The notes: a model not told the origin generated them from the letters alone. Shown: positions 1 through 5,914, numbered from the stretch's first letter. The stretch: 6,794 bases of DNA from Pseudolysobacter sp. (GCA_025351985.1 JANXUW010000090.1:1-6794), one strand, 5' to 3'. Numbers and translations: made by a program.

Positions 1-1039
1 ACGTCGGTTTGGTAGCGGATTTCAGTGTCCAGTTCCACCAGTCTTCGTGCAACTTGTTCATGTCGAGCACGCTGGCGGCAGCAAATTTCAAGCCGCCAAG
101 CTCGGCCTGCGGCGTGCGCGTGCCGGGATGATCCCACGGCCCGATGATCAGATAATGCCGCGCCTTCGCGTGTTCGCTGGCATTGGCCATGTGTTGGGTG
201 TAGTGCATCAGCGCGCCAGGTTGGTCGCCATCGTACTGACCGGTGATGGTGAGGATCGGCAGATCGATTTTCGCGAGTTGTTCGGCACTCGGATTGAAGC
301 TATCCCAATACGCGTCGTGCATCGGATGCTGCACCCAGGTTTGGAAGATCGGCGACGGATTGCCAATGATCTTGTCGATGTCGTTGAATGCCAAATGCTG
401 CAGAAAAAGCTCGCTGAATTTGGCGGTCCAGAATTTGCCGTCACCGAAAATCTTGTCTTGCGAAGCATGACCGCTGGTGAACGTGAGCCACTGCACATCG
501 TACGGATAAGCGATGTTGTTGCGGCGAGGGAAATCGATGCCGGCGTAGGGTGACGCGACCGGCACGATGCTGCTCAGGTGCGGCGGAAATTCCTTTGCCG
601 TAGCCCATTGATCGTAGCCTGCGTAGGAGCCGCCCCACATGCTTATCTTGCCATTGCAATACGGCTGTTGCGCGAGCCACTCGACGATATCGTGGCCGTC
701 TTTCGCTTCCTGCAACAGCGGCGTGAACTCGCCTTCCGAGTTGCCGCGACCACGCACGTCGATCGTGGCGAAAACAAAACCGTGTGCGGCGAAATACATC
801 GCACGATCATGATAGCTTTGCGCGATATAGGGCGTCAGTGTGAAGATGCACGGCAGCGCATCTTTCTGCGCATGCGGACGATACAAGGTGGCGTTGAGTT
901 TCACGCCATCACGCAGCGGCACCTTCACGCCCCACTGGAAATCCACGTCGACAGCATCGGTTTTGCTGGCATCGGCAGCAAAAACAGGCGATGAAAAAGC
1001 AAACACAAATGCCAACCCAAAAATTTTCTCCAGATGCAT
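1..1039 (-). CDS. CocE/NonD family secreted serine hydrolase (partial, C-terminus outside window)
   Basis: This reading frame gives 346 codons before it leaves the window at base 1. Residues 1-21 form a signal peptide (hydrophobic core, cleavage about VFA|AD), so the enzyme is probably periplasmic or secreted. An alpha/beta-hydrolase domain follows. The nucleophile Ser138 sits in WGGSYAGY, the acid Asp270 in GQYDGDQPGA and the base His304 in GPWDHPG, so the whole catalytic triad is present. DVRGRGNSEGEF (94-105) is the usual CocE/X-Pro dipeptidyl-peptidase oxyanion region. Relatives cleave esters or amides: cocaine esterase, alpha-amino-acid ester hydrolase, glutaryl-7-ACA acylase. The typical length of about 550-650 residues means the C-terminal jelly-roll domain is mostly off the edge. 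The ATG at 1039 has GAGG about 7 bases upstream, inside the 13-base gap after the dadA-like gene, which points to an operon. The substrate cannot be read from the sequence. Confidence 0.9.
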   Translation of the reverse strand, partial: MHLEKIFGLAFVFAFSSPVFAADASKTDAVDVDFQWGVKVPLRDGVKLNATLYRPHAQKDALPCIFTLTPYIAQSYHDRAMYFAAHGFVFATIDVRGRGNSEGEFTPLLQEAKDGHDIVEWLAQQPYCNGKISMWGGSYAGYDQWATAKEFPPHLSSIVPVASPYAGIDFPRRNNIAYPYDVQWLTFTSGHASQDKIFGDGKFWTAKFSELFLQHLAFNDIDKIIGNPSPIFQTWVQHPMHDAYWDSFNPSAEQLAKIDLPILTITGQYDGDQPGALMHYTQHMANASEHAKARHYLIIGPWDHPGTRTPQAELGGLKFAAASVLDMNKLHEDWWNWTLKSATKPT

Positions 1040-1052
1040 TCTTTTTCCTCGA

Positions 1053-2306
1053 TTATTTGAAACGCGCAGGACTGTAAGGCGCCATATCCAGCGATGGCGA
1101 TTGGTCGCAAAGCAATTCGCTGATCAGCACTCCCGTAACGGCGGACATGGTTACGCCAAGCATACCGTGGCCGGTAGCCAGGGTCAGATTGTCGTGCGCC
1201 GGACTGCGCCCCAGGATCGGCAAATCATCATAGGTCATCGGTCGCCAGCCGTACCATTCCTCAGCGATATGCGCACCGACCGGCTCGTGCAAATACTCTG
1301 CCGCGCCCCGTGCCAACGCATCGAGTCGCGTGCGGTTGAGGTGCGTATCGTAACCGGAAAATTCCATCGTGCTGCCGAGGCGATAACCGCTGCTCCAGCC
1401 GGTCACGCAGACGCTGCGCTCCTTCAGCACCAGCGGAATACGCGGACAAATATCCGGGCGGTCATACGTTACCGAATAACCTTTGCCGGGCTGGATCGGC
1501 AAACGCAGATTCAATTGTTTGGCGAACAACGACGACCATGCGCCAAGCGCAAGCATGATCTCGCGACCGCAGATTTCGCCGCGGTCAGTGAGCACGGCAT
1601 CAATGCTCCGTGTGCCACAGCGAAACCCGGTGACTTTGGTTGATTCGCGAATCTCGCCGCCGTGCTCGTGCACGCATCGCGTCAGTTCGGCAAGATAACG
1701 ATCCGGGCGCAGGTGCGCATCGGCCGGGTTGAGATAACCACCGAGGACGCTATCATTGAGCGCGGGTTCGATGGCACGCGCACGGACACCGTCGATGGTT
1801 TCGATCGGCACACCGACAGCGTTCAGCGCTTCTGGCAGCCATTGCGATTTCTCCAGTGACTGCGGATCGCGGTACACGTACATCGTGCCGGTCTTTTCGA
1901 ATTCGCAGTCTAGTTTTTCGGCGGCAACAAGTTGTTCAAGCAACTCGCGCGAACGCATCAGCAACGGCGCCTTGATGGCAGTGATACGCCGGAAATCCGC
2001 CCAATTGCAGTGCTGCTGAAACTTCAGCAACCACGACAGCAACGCGAGATCGAGGCGCGGCTTGATGTACAACGGCGCATCGGCCTGCAGCATCCAGCGC
2101 AGTGCGGTGGCCGTGAGTCCCGGCATCGCCAGCGGCGTCGCGTGACTCGGTGTGATCGTGCCGCAGTTGCCATGCGAACTGCCGCAGCCCGGGGTGCCCT
2201 GTTCGATCACCACCACACTGCGACCGGCCTTGAGCAGATAAAGCGCACAGGCCAGGCCGATCACGCCGCCGCCGAGAATCACCACGTCGAATTTTTTTTC
2301 GCTCAT
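1053..2306 (-). CDS. dadA: DadA-like FAD-dependent D-amino-acid dehydrogenase
   Basis: This 417-residue flavoprotein belongs to the DAO/DadA superfamily, whose members oxidise D-amino acids to 2-oxo acids and ammonia and pass electrons to the respiratory chain. The N-terminal FAD-binding Rossmann motif is GGGVIG (12-17), with the ribose-binding acid at Glu35 (VVVIEQ). GSSHGNCGTITPSHA (42-56) matches the position of the family's flavin-contacting segment. PIQPGKGYSVTYDRP (270-284), GSTMEFSGYD (311-320), WYGWRPMTYDDLPILG (351-366) and GHGMLGVTMSAVTG (379-392) are further family blocks, and the length is typical. An in-frame ATG at 2396 would add 30 residues that look unlike the family. I chose 2306 because the Rossmann strand begins six residues later. 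No Shine-Dalgarno precedes 2306; a TACAAT hexamer lies just upstream instead. The gene probably forms an operon with the hydrolase downstream. Hydroxyproline or another D-amino acid could be the true substrate, so the symbol is provisional. Confidence 0.88.
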   Translation of the reverse strand: MSEKKFDVVILGGGVIGLACALYLLKAGRSVVVIEQGTPGCGSSHGNCGTITPSHATPLAMPGLTATALRWMLQADAPLYIKPRLDLALLSWLLKFQQHCNWADFRRITAIKAPLLMRSRELLEQLVAAEKLDCEFEKTGTMYVYRDPQSLEKSQWLPEALNAVGVPIETIDGVRARAIEPALNDSVLGGYLNPADAHLRPDRYLAELTRCVHEHGGEIRESTKVTGFRCGTRSIDAVLTDRGEICGREIMLALGAWSSLFAKQLNLRLPIQPGKGYSVTYDRPDICPRIPLVLKERSVCVTGWSSGYRLGSTMEFSGYDTHLNRTRLDALARGAAEYLHEPVGAHIAEEWYGWRPMTYDDLPILGRSPAHDNLTLATGHGMLGVTMSAVTGVLISELLCDQSPSLDMAPYSPARFK

Positions 2307-2312
2307 GCCGCG

Positions 2313-2341
2313 ATTGTAGAGCCAGCGAAGGATTCTGGCTT
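2313..2341 (-). promoter_or_regulatory. Possible promoter of the dadA-like gene (leaderless?)
   Basis: On the minus strand a TACAAT hexamer (2318-2313) matches five of six bases of the sigma-70 -10 box and ends six bases before the chosen ATG. Transcription would then begin at or next to the start codon. The -35 position (2341-2336, AAGCCA, spacing 17) is weak. The absence of a Shine-Dalgarno fits a leaderless mRNA, but this is inference. Confidence 0.3.
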
Positions 2342-2394
2342 GGCCCGCGCGGAAAAAATTCGGCGAGCAATCAGCGTCGAATGGTCCGGCGCAC

Positions 2395-2416
2395 AAAAAA
2401 TCGGCGACGCGCCGAT
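2395..2416 (-). terminator. Rho-independent terminator, minus strand
   Basis: On the minus strand a perfect 7-bp stem (ATCGGCG, loop CGT, CGCCGAT) runs straight into a T tract at 2400-2395. On the plus strand no T-run follows, so the signal is directional. It would stop transcription coming from the RRM gene before it reaches the dadA-like operon. Confidence 0.75.
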
Positions 2417-2455
2417 GCGTGAACCGGTTTCGATGACTAACGAATCTTGAGATGC

Positions 2456-2484
2456 AAAACGCGCCGGGATCAATCGGCGCGTTT
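2456..2484 (-). terminator. Second hairpin terminator downstream of the RRM gene
   Basis: A perfect 10-bp inverted repeat (AAACGCGCCG and CGGCGCGTTT, 8-base loop) lies 72 bases beyond the RRM stop codon. It ends in TTTT on the minus strand. It is the first strong intrinsic-terminator candidate for that gene, with a second one 40 bases further on. Confidence 0.7.
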
Positions 2485-2491
2485 ATCTGCC

Positions 2492-2541
2492 GCGCCGGTC
2501 AGGCCGGCGCCGGCACTAACAAACCAATCCCGTTGCGGGAT
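2492..2541. repeat. Two extra hairpins in the 3' region of the RRM gene
   Basis: GCGCCGG (2492-2498) pairs with CCGGCGC (2504-2510) around a 5-base loop. Closer to the gene, ATCCCG (2527-2532) pairs with CGGGAT (2536-2541) around TTG. Neither is followed by a T-run. They could stabilise the 3' end of the RRM mRNA, or simply reflect the GC-rich sequence. Confidence 0.45.
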
Positions 2542-2556
2542 CGGCTCAGTTTGACT

Positions 2557-2823
2557 TTAACGGCGACCGCCACCACGACCAACGCGCGGCTTGTCGAGGC
2601 CGACACGCAATTGACCACCTTCGACGCTGGAACCATCCATGGCGGCGATCGCGTTGCGCGCCTCATGCCCTTCCATTTCAACGGTGGCGAAACCGCGGCA
2701 TTCGCCGGAGAACAAATCCTTGGCCATTTTCAGGTTATGCACCCGACCATGACGTGAGAGCAGTTCACTCAGAGACTGTTCGGTAGTGGAGCGCGGCAGA
2801 CCGCGCACGGAAAGTGTCAGCAT
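2557..2823 (-). CDS. Small single-RRM RNA-binding protein
   Basis: This 88-residue protein is one RNA-recognition-motif domain with a short basic tail. RNP2 is LSVRGL (4-9) and RNP1 is RGFATVEM (43-50), spaced as in a beta-alpha-beta-beta-alpha-beta RRM. DKPRVGRGGGRR (77-88) forms a Gly/Arg-rich C-terminus like that of cyanobacterial and proteobacterial Rbp proteins. Such proteins bind single-stranded RNA; some are cold-induced. Two usual aromatic RNA-stacking positions are replaced, Ser5 in RNP2 and Thr47 in RNP1, while Phe45 is kept, so binding may be unusual. I chose the ATG at 2823 over 2991 because the RRM begins there and AGAGGA lies 7 bases upstream; the extra N-terminal 56 residues look non-coding. 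The gene lies 266 bases downstream of the cold-shock gene on the same strand. Its RNA target is unknown. Confidence 0.9.
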   Translation of the reverse strand: MLTLSVRGLPRSTTEQSLSELLSRHGRVHNLKMAKDLFSGECRGFATVEMEGHEARNAIAAMDGSSVEGGQLRVGLDKPRVGRGGGRR

Positions 2824-2897
2824 CGGTGGATCCTCTATGAGGGCGACGAGCAAATATCTCGCCGCAGAAACGCGCGCGTGAGCAGCGCAAGAAACAG

Positions 2898-2931
2898 CTC
2901 GACCGCTGAATGACACAGCAGTCGAGTTATA
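2898..2931 (-). promoter_or_regulatory. Possible -10 box and leader hairpin of the RRM gene
   Basis: On the minus strand TATAAC (2931-2926) is one base from the -10 consensus, but no good -35 is visible. It overlaps an inverted repeat: CTCGAC/GTCGAG (2898-2903 with 2921-2926), one mismatch, then GCTG/CAGC (2905-2908 with 2916-2919) around a 7-base loop. The overlap could be an operator or a leader hairpin. The gene might instead be read through from cspA. Confidence 0.3.
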
Positions 2932-3042
2932 CGCCACGAAATACCAGCGCATGATACGCGGCATCCGTGGAAGACGGGATAAAACAATCAATGCATTGCG
3001 TGCTGCGGAGAAAACCCGCGCTGCACATTACCGAGCATTGAG

Positions 3043-3076
3043 ATCAGCGCGCGAAGCAGTAGTTCCGCGCGCTGAT
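3043..3076 (-). repeat. 11-bp inverted repeat after the cold-shock gene
   Basis: ATCAGCGCGCG (3043-3053) pairs perfectly with CGCGCGCTGAT (3066-3076) around a 12-base loop, beginning 13 bases beyond the cold-shock stop codon. No T-run follows on the minus strand. It is therefore more likely a weak terminator or an mRNA 3'-end stabiliser than a strong intrinsic terminator, and some transcripts may continue into the RRM gene. Confidence 0.6.
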
Positions 3077-3089
3077 AAAGAAAACGTGA

Positions 3090-3299
3090 TTATTCGGGAA
3101 CGACGTTTTCGGCTTGCGGGCCTTTCTGGCCTTCGCCGAGGGTGAAGCGCACTTTCTGGCCTTCGACCAGACCGCGACGGCCCGTGCCGACGATCGAGCG
3201 GAAGTGCACAAACAGGTCACTGCCGCCTTCGCGACTGATGAACCCATAACCTTTTTCATCGTTGAACCATTTTACGGTTCCAATCAGCTGATCTGACAT
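3090..3299 (-). CDS. cspA: CspA-family cold-shock protein
   Basis: This 69-residue protein is one complete cold-shock domain (OB fold), the normal length for CspA-type proteins. It has [15 protein letters not shown] (7-21) with RNP1 (KGYGFI, 16-21) and RNP2 (LFVHF, 29-33). The RNA-contacting aromatics Trp11, Phe12, Phe20, Phe30, His32 and Phe33 are all present, and it ends in QAENVVPE. Such proteins bind single-stranded RNA and DNA and melt mRNA structure, often but not always on cold shock. An ATG at 3314 would add five residues, but it overlaps the GAAGG Shine-Dalgarno (3312-3308), which is spaced 8 bases from the ATG at 3299, so 3299 is preferred. The symbol denotes the family; which paralogue it is cannot be told. 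Confidence 0.95.
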   Translation of the reverse strand: MSDQLIGTVKWFNDEKGYGFISREGGSDLFVHFRSIVGTGRRGLVEGQKVRFTLGEGQKGPQAENVVPE

Positions 3300-3328
3300 A
3301 TGTATAACCTTCAATCAATGGAGATATT

Positions 3329-3364
3329 TCACCCTTGCGGGCACTGGCTGGGATTTCAGGGTGA
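3329..3364 (-). promoter_or_regulatory. Leader hairpin of the cold-shock mRNA
   Basis: TCACCCT (3329-3335) and AGGGTGA (3358-3364) are perfect 7-bp arms around a 22-base loop. In the minus-strand mRNA the hairpin ends 29 bases before the start codon, just upstream of the Shine-Dalgarno. In E. coli the cspA leader refolds with temperature; a similar role here is inference only. Confidence 0.4.
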
Positions 3365-3446
3365 TGCAATGTCAGAGAGTAACGAGCGGAACTCAAGTAC
3401 GGACTGCTATTGCCGACAACACCTATTGCGCTACGCAGGCTTGCGC

Positions 3447-3452
3447 TTTATA
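3447..3452 (-). promoter_or_regulatory. Probable -10 box of the cold-shock gene
   Basis: TATAAA on the minus strand differs from the consensus at one base and is the best -10 candidate in the gap. No clear -35 box is seen at spacing 16-18. A start near 3440 would give a leader of about 140 bases, close to the long leaders known for cspA genes. Confidence 0.45.
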
Positions 3453-3493
3453 CAGAGATTGGGTCTGAAACGCCAGTCGACAAGGCGGCGCCG

Positions 3494-4099
3494 TCAGCTT
3501 TTTGCGGTCGGCAAATAACCCGGCAAACCATGCGCCGCCTCGCTGTGCGCCAACGCCACCGCGCGTTCGACAGCGCGGTTGAATGTGCCACGCGTACCGC
3601 CCAGCGCGATCCGCGTGCGGAAAAAATCGGCCCACAGAAATTCGGCAAAAGCGGCAGTTGTTTTTTCATAACCGCCCGAGTTGCGCACATAACCAGCCAG
3701 ACTACGGTACGGATCATCGAGCAGGCCTTCCAAATGATGCGGAATACTCTCGTAATCACGGCGCTTGCCGGCCGCATCGATCGGATGCGCCCACTGCTGC
3801 TGATGCATGTGCTGCCAGAAACTGGTTTCATCAAGCGCTGAAAGATCGGCTTCCACGAGAAAGAATGCGCTATCGAAGCGATCGTCGAACAAGGCTCGAC
3901 CAAGGTGATGATGATCAGTAATGTACAACTTGCTTTTGAGACCACGCACGGCAGGAATTGCGTGCGCTTCGAGAAAATCGCGACGCTCGTGCTTGCCCAA
4001 CGCCGCGAGCATCTTGCGCTTGTCCTCGACCTCAAACATGCCGACCGTGATCTGCGTCGGGCGCAGATCGACAACGTTGCATTCGTGCAGTTTTGGCAT
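3494..4099 (-). CDS. ParB-like putative nuclease (ParBc_2 type)
   Basis: This 201-residue soluble protein has no signal peptide or membrane segment. The N-terminal part resembles the ParB/Srx fold of the small family called putative ParB-like nuclease: VVDLRPTQITVGMFEV (9-24) and the His-rich core ITDHHHLGRAL (60-70). In ParB/Srx-type folds this area forms the nucleotide-binding or catalytic pocket. The C-terminal half (about 95-201) is charged and aromatic with no motif I can name. No helix-turn-helix is evident, so it is not a chromosome-partition ParB. The start at 4099 has AGGAG about 6 bases upstream; the longer form from 4171 would overlap the slyD-type gene and lacks this signal. The 40-base gap to the slyD-type gene suggests co-transcription. 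The true activity and substrate are unknown. Confidence 0.8.
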   Translation of the reverse strand: MPKLHECNVVDLRPTQITVGMFEVEDKRKMLAALGKHERRDFLEAHAIPAVRGLKSKLYITDHHHLGRALFDDRFDSAFFLVEADLSALDETSFWQHMHQQQWAHPIDAAGKRRDYESIPHHLEGLLDDPYRSLAGYVRNSGGYEKTTAAFAEFLWADFFRTRIALGGTRGTFNRAVERAVALAHSEAAHGLPGYLPTAKS

Positions 4100-4139
4100 A
4101 CCAATCTCCTTGCCCCGATATGTTAAGGCGCCGCAGAAG

Positions 4140-4625
4140 TCAGTGCTGATGACCACCTTCCGCATGCGCATGCCCGTGTGCTATTTCTTCCTCGCTGGCC
4201 GCGCGCACATCCAGAATTTCCACCGCAAAGTTCAGCGTCTTGCCCGCCATCGGATGATTCAAGTCGACATCGATCACACTTTGCCCGATTTTCATCACGA
4301 CCACCATACGCTGGCTGCCGTCCTGGGTTTTCAGCAGCGTGGTCATGCCGGGTTTCAGACGTTGCGCCTGCTCGAAATATTTTTTCGGCACGCGCTGGGT
4401 GAAACCGTCGCGACGTTCGCCGTAGTCTTGTTCCGGTGTGACCGTGACATCGAATCGATCGCCGGCTTCGCGCCCGGCCATCGCCGACTCGAGTCCGGGG
4501 ATGATATTGCCCGCGCCGAGAAGAATGCTCATCGGTTCGCGTTCGTGCGAATTCTCGATCGGTTCACCCACCTCGTCGGTCAGGGAATAATGGAAACTCA
4601 CCACGGAATTCGTTTCGGCTTTCAT
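4140..4625 (-). CDS. slyD: SlyD-type FKBP peptidyl-prolyl cis-trans isomerase
   Basis: This 161-residue cytoplasmic FKBP-fold prolyl isomerase also acts as a folding chaperone. The N-terminal FKBP strand is VVSFHYSLTDEVGEPIENS (8-26). ILLGAGNIIPGLESAMAG (34-51) contains the conserved FKBP loop and the Ile/Pro-Gly-Leu-Glu block. PEQDYGERR (64-72) opens the insert-in-flap chaperone domain (about 68-125), and DLNHPMAGKTLNFAVEIL (121-138) closes the FKBP domain. The tail (150-161) has five His residues and no Cys. It is shorter than the Cys/His tail of E. coli SlyD, which delivers nickel, so some metal binding is likely but weaker. The ATG has GAGGA 7 bases upstream. The gene is first in a likely two-gene unit with the ParB-like gene. 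Confidence 0.93.
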   Translation of the reverse strand: MKAETNSVVSFHYSLTDEVGEPIENSHEREPMSILLGAGNIIPGLESAMAGREAGDRFDVTVTPEQDYGERRDGFTQRVPKKYFEQAQRLKPGMTTLLKTQDGSQRMVVVMKIGQSVIDVDLNHPMAGKTLNFAVEILDVRAASEEEIAHGHAHAEGGHQH

Positions 4626-4725
4626 GCAGCGTCCTCACGGGAAAGTTGCGTAGAGTAGCGAGTTGAACCCGCCGCGTCATTGTTCGCATGCGATCGGCGA
4701 GATGCATGGCATCTGCACGATGTAA

Positions 4726-4756
4726 TTGACAGCGCTTGCTGCATACCGGATTTTAT
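4726..4756 (+). promoter_or_regulatory. Possible promoter of the NlpC/P60 lipoprotein gene
   Basis: A perfect TTGACA (-35) at 4726-4731 is followed, at a long spacing of 19, by the modest -10 candidate TTTTAT (4751-4756). Transcription would begin almost at the start codon at 4761. Only an AGG very close to that ATG could act as a Shine-Dalgarno, so a leaderless message is possible. Confidence 0.35.
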
Positions 4757-4760
4757 AGGC

Positions 4761-5285
4761 ATGTCGAATGCCCTGTCCCGTTATCGCCCGCTGCATTTTT
4801 TGCTGTGCCTGAGTCTGTTGCTCGCCGCGTGTTCAAACCAGCGTAGCAAGCCGACATCAGCCACGTTGCCTCGCTTTACCGCACCGGCAGCGCGCCAGGG
4901 TGTGACAGCCGCCAACAACATTTTATTCCGCGCGATCGGCCTGGTCGGCACGCCGTATCATTACGGTGGCAACACACCGGAAACCGGTTTCGATTGCAGT
5001 GGCCTGGTCGACTTTGTGTTCCGCGACGCCGCTGGTGTGGTTTTGCCGCGCACCGTGGGCGATCTGGCCGACTTGCAACTTCCCTCGGTCGCACGCAACG
5101 AGTTGCAGGCCGGCGATCTGATTTTTTTCGACACCACAAGCCGACACGCATCGCACGTCGGCATCTACGTCGGCGAAGACCGTTTTGTGCATGCACCGAA
5201 CGAAGGCGGCGTGGTCAGACTGGATTATCTCAGCAACGTTTATTGGCGCCAGCATTACGACAGCGCCAAGCGCATTCCACTGTGA
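4761..5285 (+). CDS. NlpC/P60 (C40) lipoprotein, putative peptidoglycan endopeptidase
   Basis: This 174-residue lipoprotein is probably anchored in the outer membrane. A basic N-terminus and hydrophobic segment (about 9-22) lead to the lipobox LAAC with lipidated Cys24. The next residue is Ser, not the Asp that retains proteins in the inner membrane. After a linker of about 30 residues comes a complete NlpC/P60 domain (about 53-171): GTPYHYGG (63-70), nucleophile Cys79 in GFDCSGLV, His132 in SHVGIYVG and the third residue His144 in FVHAPN. The family cleaves the peptide stems of peptidoglycan, usually at the D-Glu to meso-DAP bond, so a Spr/MepS-like wall-remodelling role is likely. An ATG at 4680 would put 27 unrelated residues before the signal peptide, so 4761 is preferred. 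The gene diverges from slyD and converges on the cytochrome gene. Confidence 0.92.
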   Translation: MSNALSRYRPLHFLLCLSLLLAACSNQRSKPTSATLPRFTAPAARQGVTAANNILFRAIGLVGTPYHYGGNTPETGFDCSGLVDFVFRDAAGVVLPRTVGDLADLQLPSVARNELQAGDLIFFDTTSRHASHVGIYVGEDRFVHAPNEGGVVRLDYLSNVYWRQHYDSAKRIPL

Positions 5286-5320
5286 TCGGATTTACCTGAC
5301 GCTGCACGCTGACCTCGCCG

Positions 5321-5914
5321 CTATTTCGCCGCAGATATCGCTACAGACGTACCACTCAGATTATCCAGCAACGGCGTTTTCGGCCGATGGATCTGCAGAA
5401 AAGTAAAACCCGCGACCGCATGGCAACCCGTGCACGCGGCTGAAACGCCATCGAACGCACGCTCGAATTCAGCCTTGTTTTTATTGTCGACCGCCGCGCG
5501 CAGGGTTTTCATCGGCGCGCCCATCATCGCGGGCAAAATATCGCCGAGGCGCTCGGGTTGCAAGGCCGCATGTTCGGGATACGTGTCAACGATACCCTCC
5601 AGGCCATCCTGCAAACCGTGCACCTGAAATGCCGCCAGTGTCCAATCGCCGGATTCGCCGGCGAACCACAATCGCGCATGACGGATCTGCAATCCAAGCA
5701 TTGCCTCGGTGATGTCCGGCTGCAATTGCTTGACCTGACGCTTGAGCTGTTCGATCTCGCGCTGCAGCGAGGCATTGTCAGGCGTCGCCTGAGCCGGCTT
5801 GCCTGTACCGGGTTTGGCATTCGCGGCAGCGGGCTCGCCCGCAGGATTGGCGAATGCGCTCACGCAGAAAAACGAAATCGCAGCGCTCATCAACAGAATT
5901 TCATGACGCATCAT
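5321..5914 (-). CDS. Secreted mono-haem class II-like c-type cytochrome
   Basis: The 197-residue precursor starts with a signal peptide (cleavage about SAFA|NP, 23). A Pro/Ala-rich linker (24-46) and a short charged coiled-coil segment (about 48-66, LQREIEQLKRQVKQL) follow. The single haem site is CTGCH (161-165), so the mature protein is periplasmic. The helical region before it and the position of CxxCH near the C-terminus recall class II cytochromes (cytochrome c', c556), in which the haem motif follows a four-helix bundle. The sixth ligand is uncertain; several Met residues (71, 130, 131, 134) are candidates. The ATGATG start has GAGG 5 or 8 bases upstream, so either Met could be used. 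It faces the NlpC/P60 gene tail-to-tail with 35 bases between them and no clear shared terminator. The electron partner is unknown. Confidence 0.78.
   Translation of the reverse strand: MMRHEILLMSAAISFFCVSAFANPAGEPAAANAKPGTGKPAQATPDNASLQREIEQLKRQVKQLQPDITEAMLGLQIRHARLWFAGESGDWTLAAFQVHGLQDGLEGIVDTYPEHAALQPERLGDILPAMMGAPMKTLRAAVDNKNKAEFERAFDGVSAACTGCHAVAGFTFLQIHRPKTPLLDNLSGTSVAISAAK

Noticed and set aside
840..1643. A 267-codon plus-strand frame opposite the dadA-like and hydrolase genes
   Set aside because: It lies antisense across two well-supported genes, spans their junction and shows no domain; long antisense frames are common in GC-rich DNA.
1932..2450. A 172-codon plus-strand frame opposite the dadA-like N-terminus and its upstream region
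   Set aside because: Its composition is Arg/His/Gln-rich as expected from antisense reading, with no ribosome binding site or motif.
3122..3165. A 14-base direct repeat (CTTTCTGGCCTTCG) inside the cold-shock gene
   Set aside because: It encodes the Glu-Gly-Gln-Lys segment that occurs twice in normal cold-shock domains, so coding explains it.
3494..4099. A chromosome- or plasmid-partition ParB, which could mark a plasmid or origin region
   Set aside because: No ParA partner, no helix-turn-helix and no parS-like palindromes are visible; the motifs fit the separate ParB-like nuclease family.
3448..4104. A 218-codon minus-strand frame overlapping the ParB-like gene in another frame
   Set aside because: It has high Ser/Arg/Cys content typical of a shifted frame, while the overlapping frame carries the family motifs and the ribosome binding site.
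3921..4658. A 245-codon plus-strand frame opposite slyD and the start of the ParB-like gene
   Set aside because: It covers both strong minus-strand genes and their intergenic gap, and the product resembles no family.
5286..5320. A bidirectional terminator between the convergent NlpC/P60 and cytochrome genes
   Set aside because: I looked for paired arms and T-runs in the 35-base gap and found no convincing stem.
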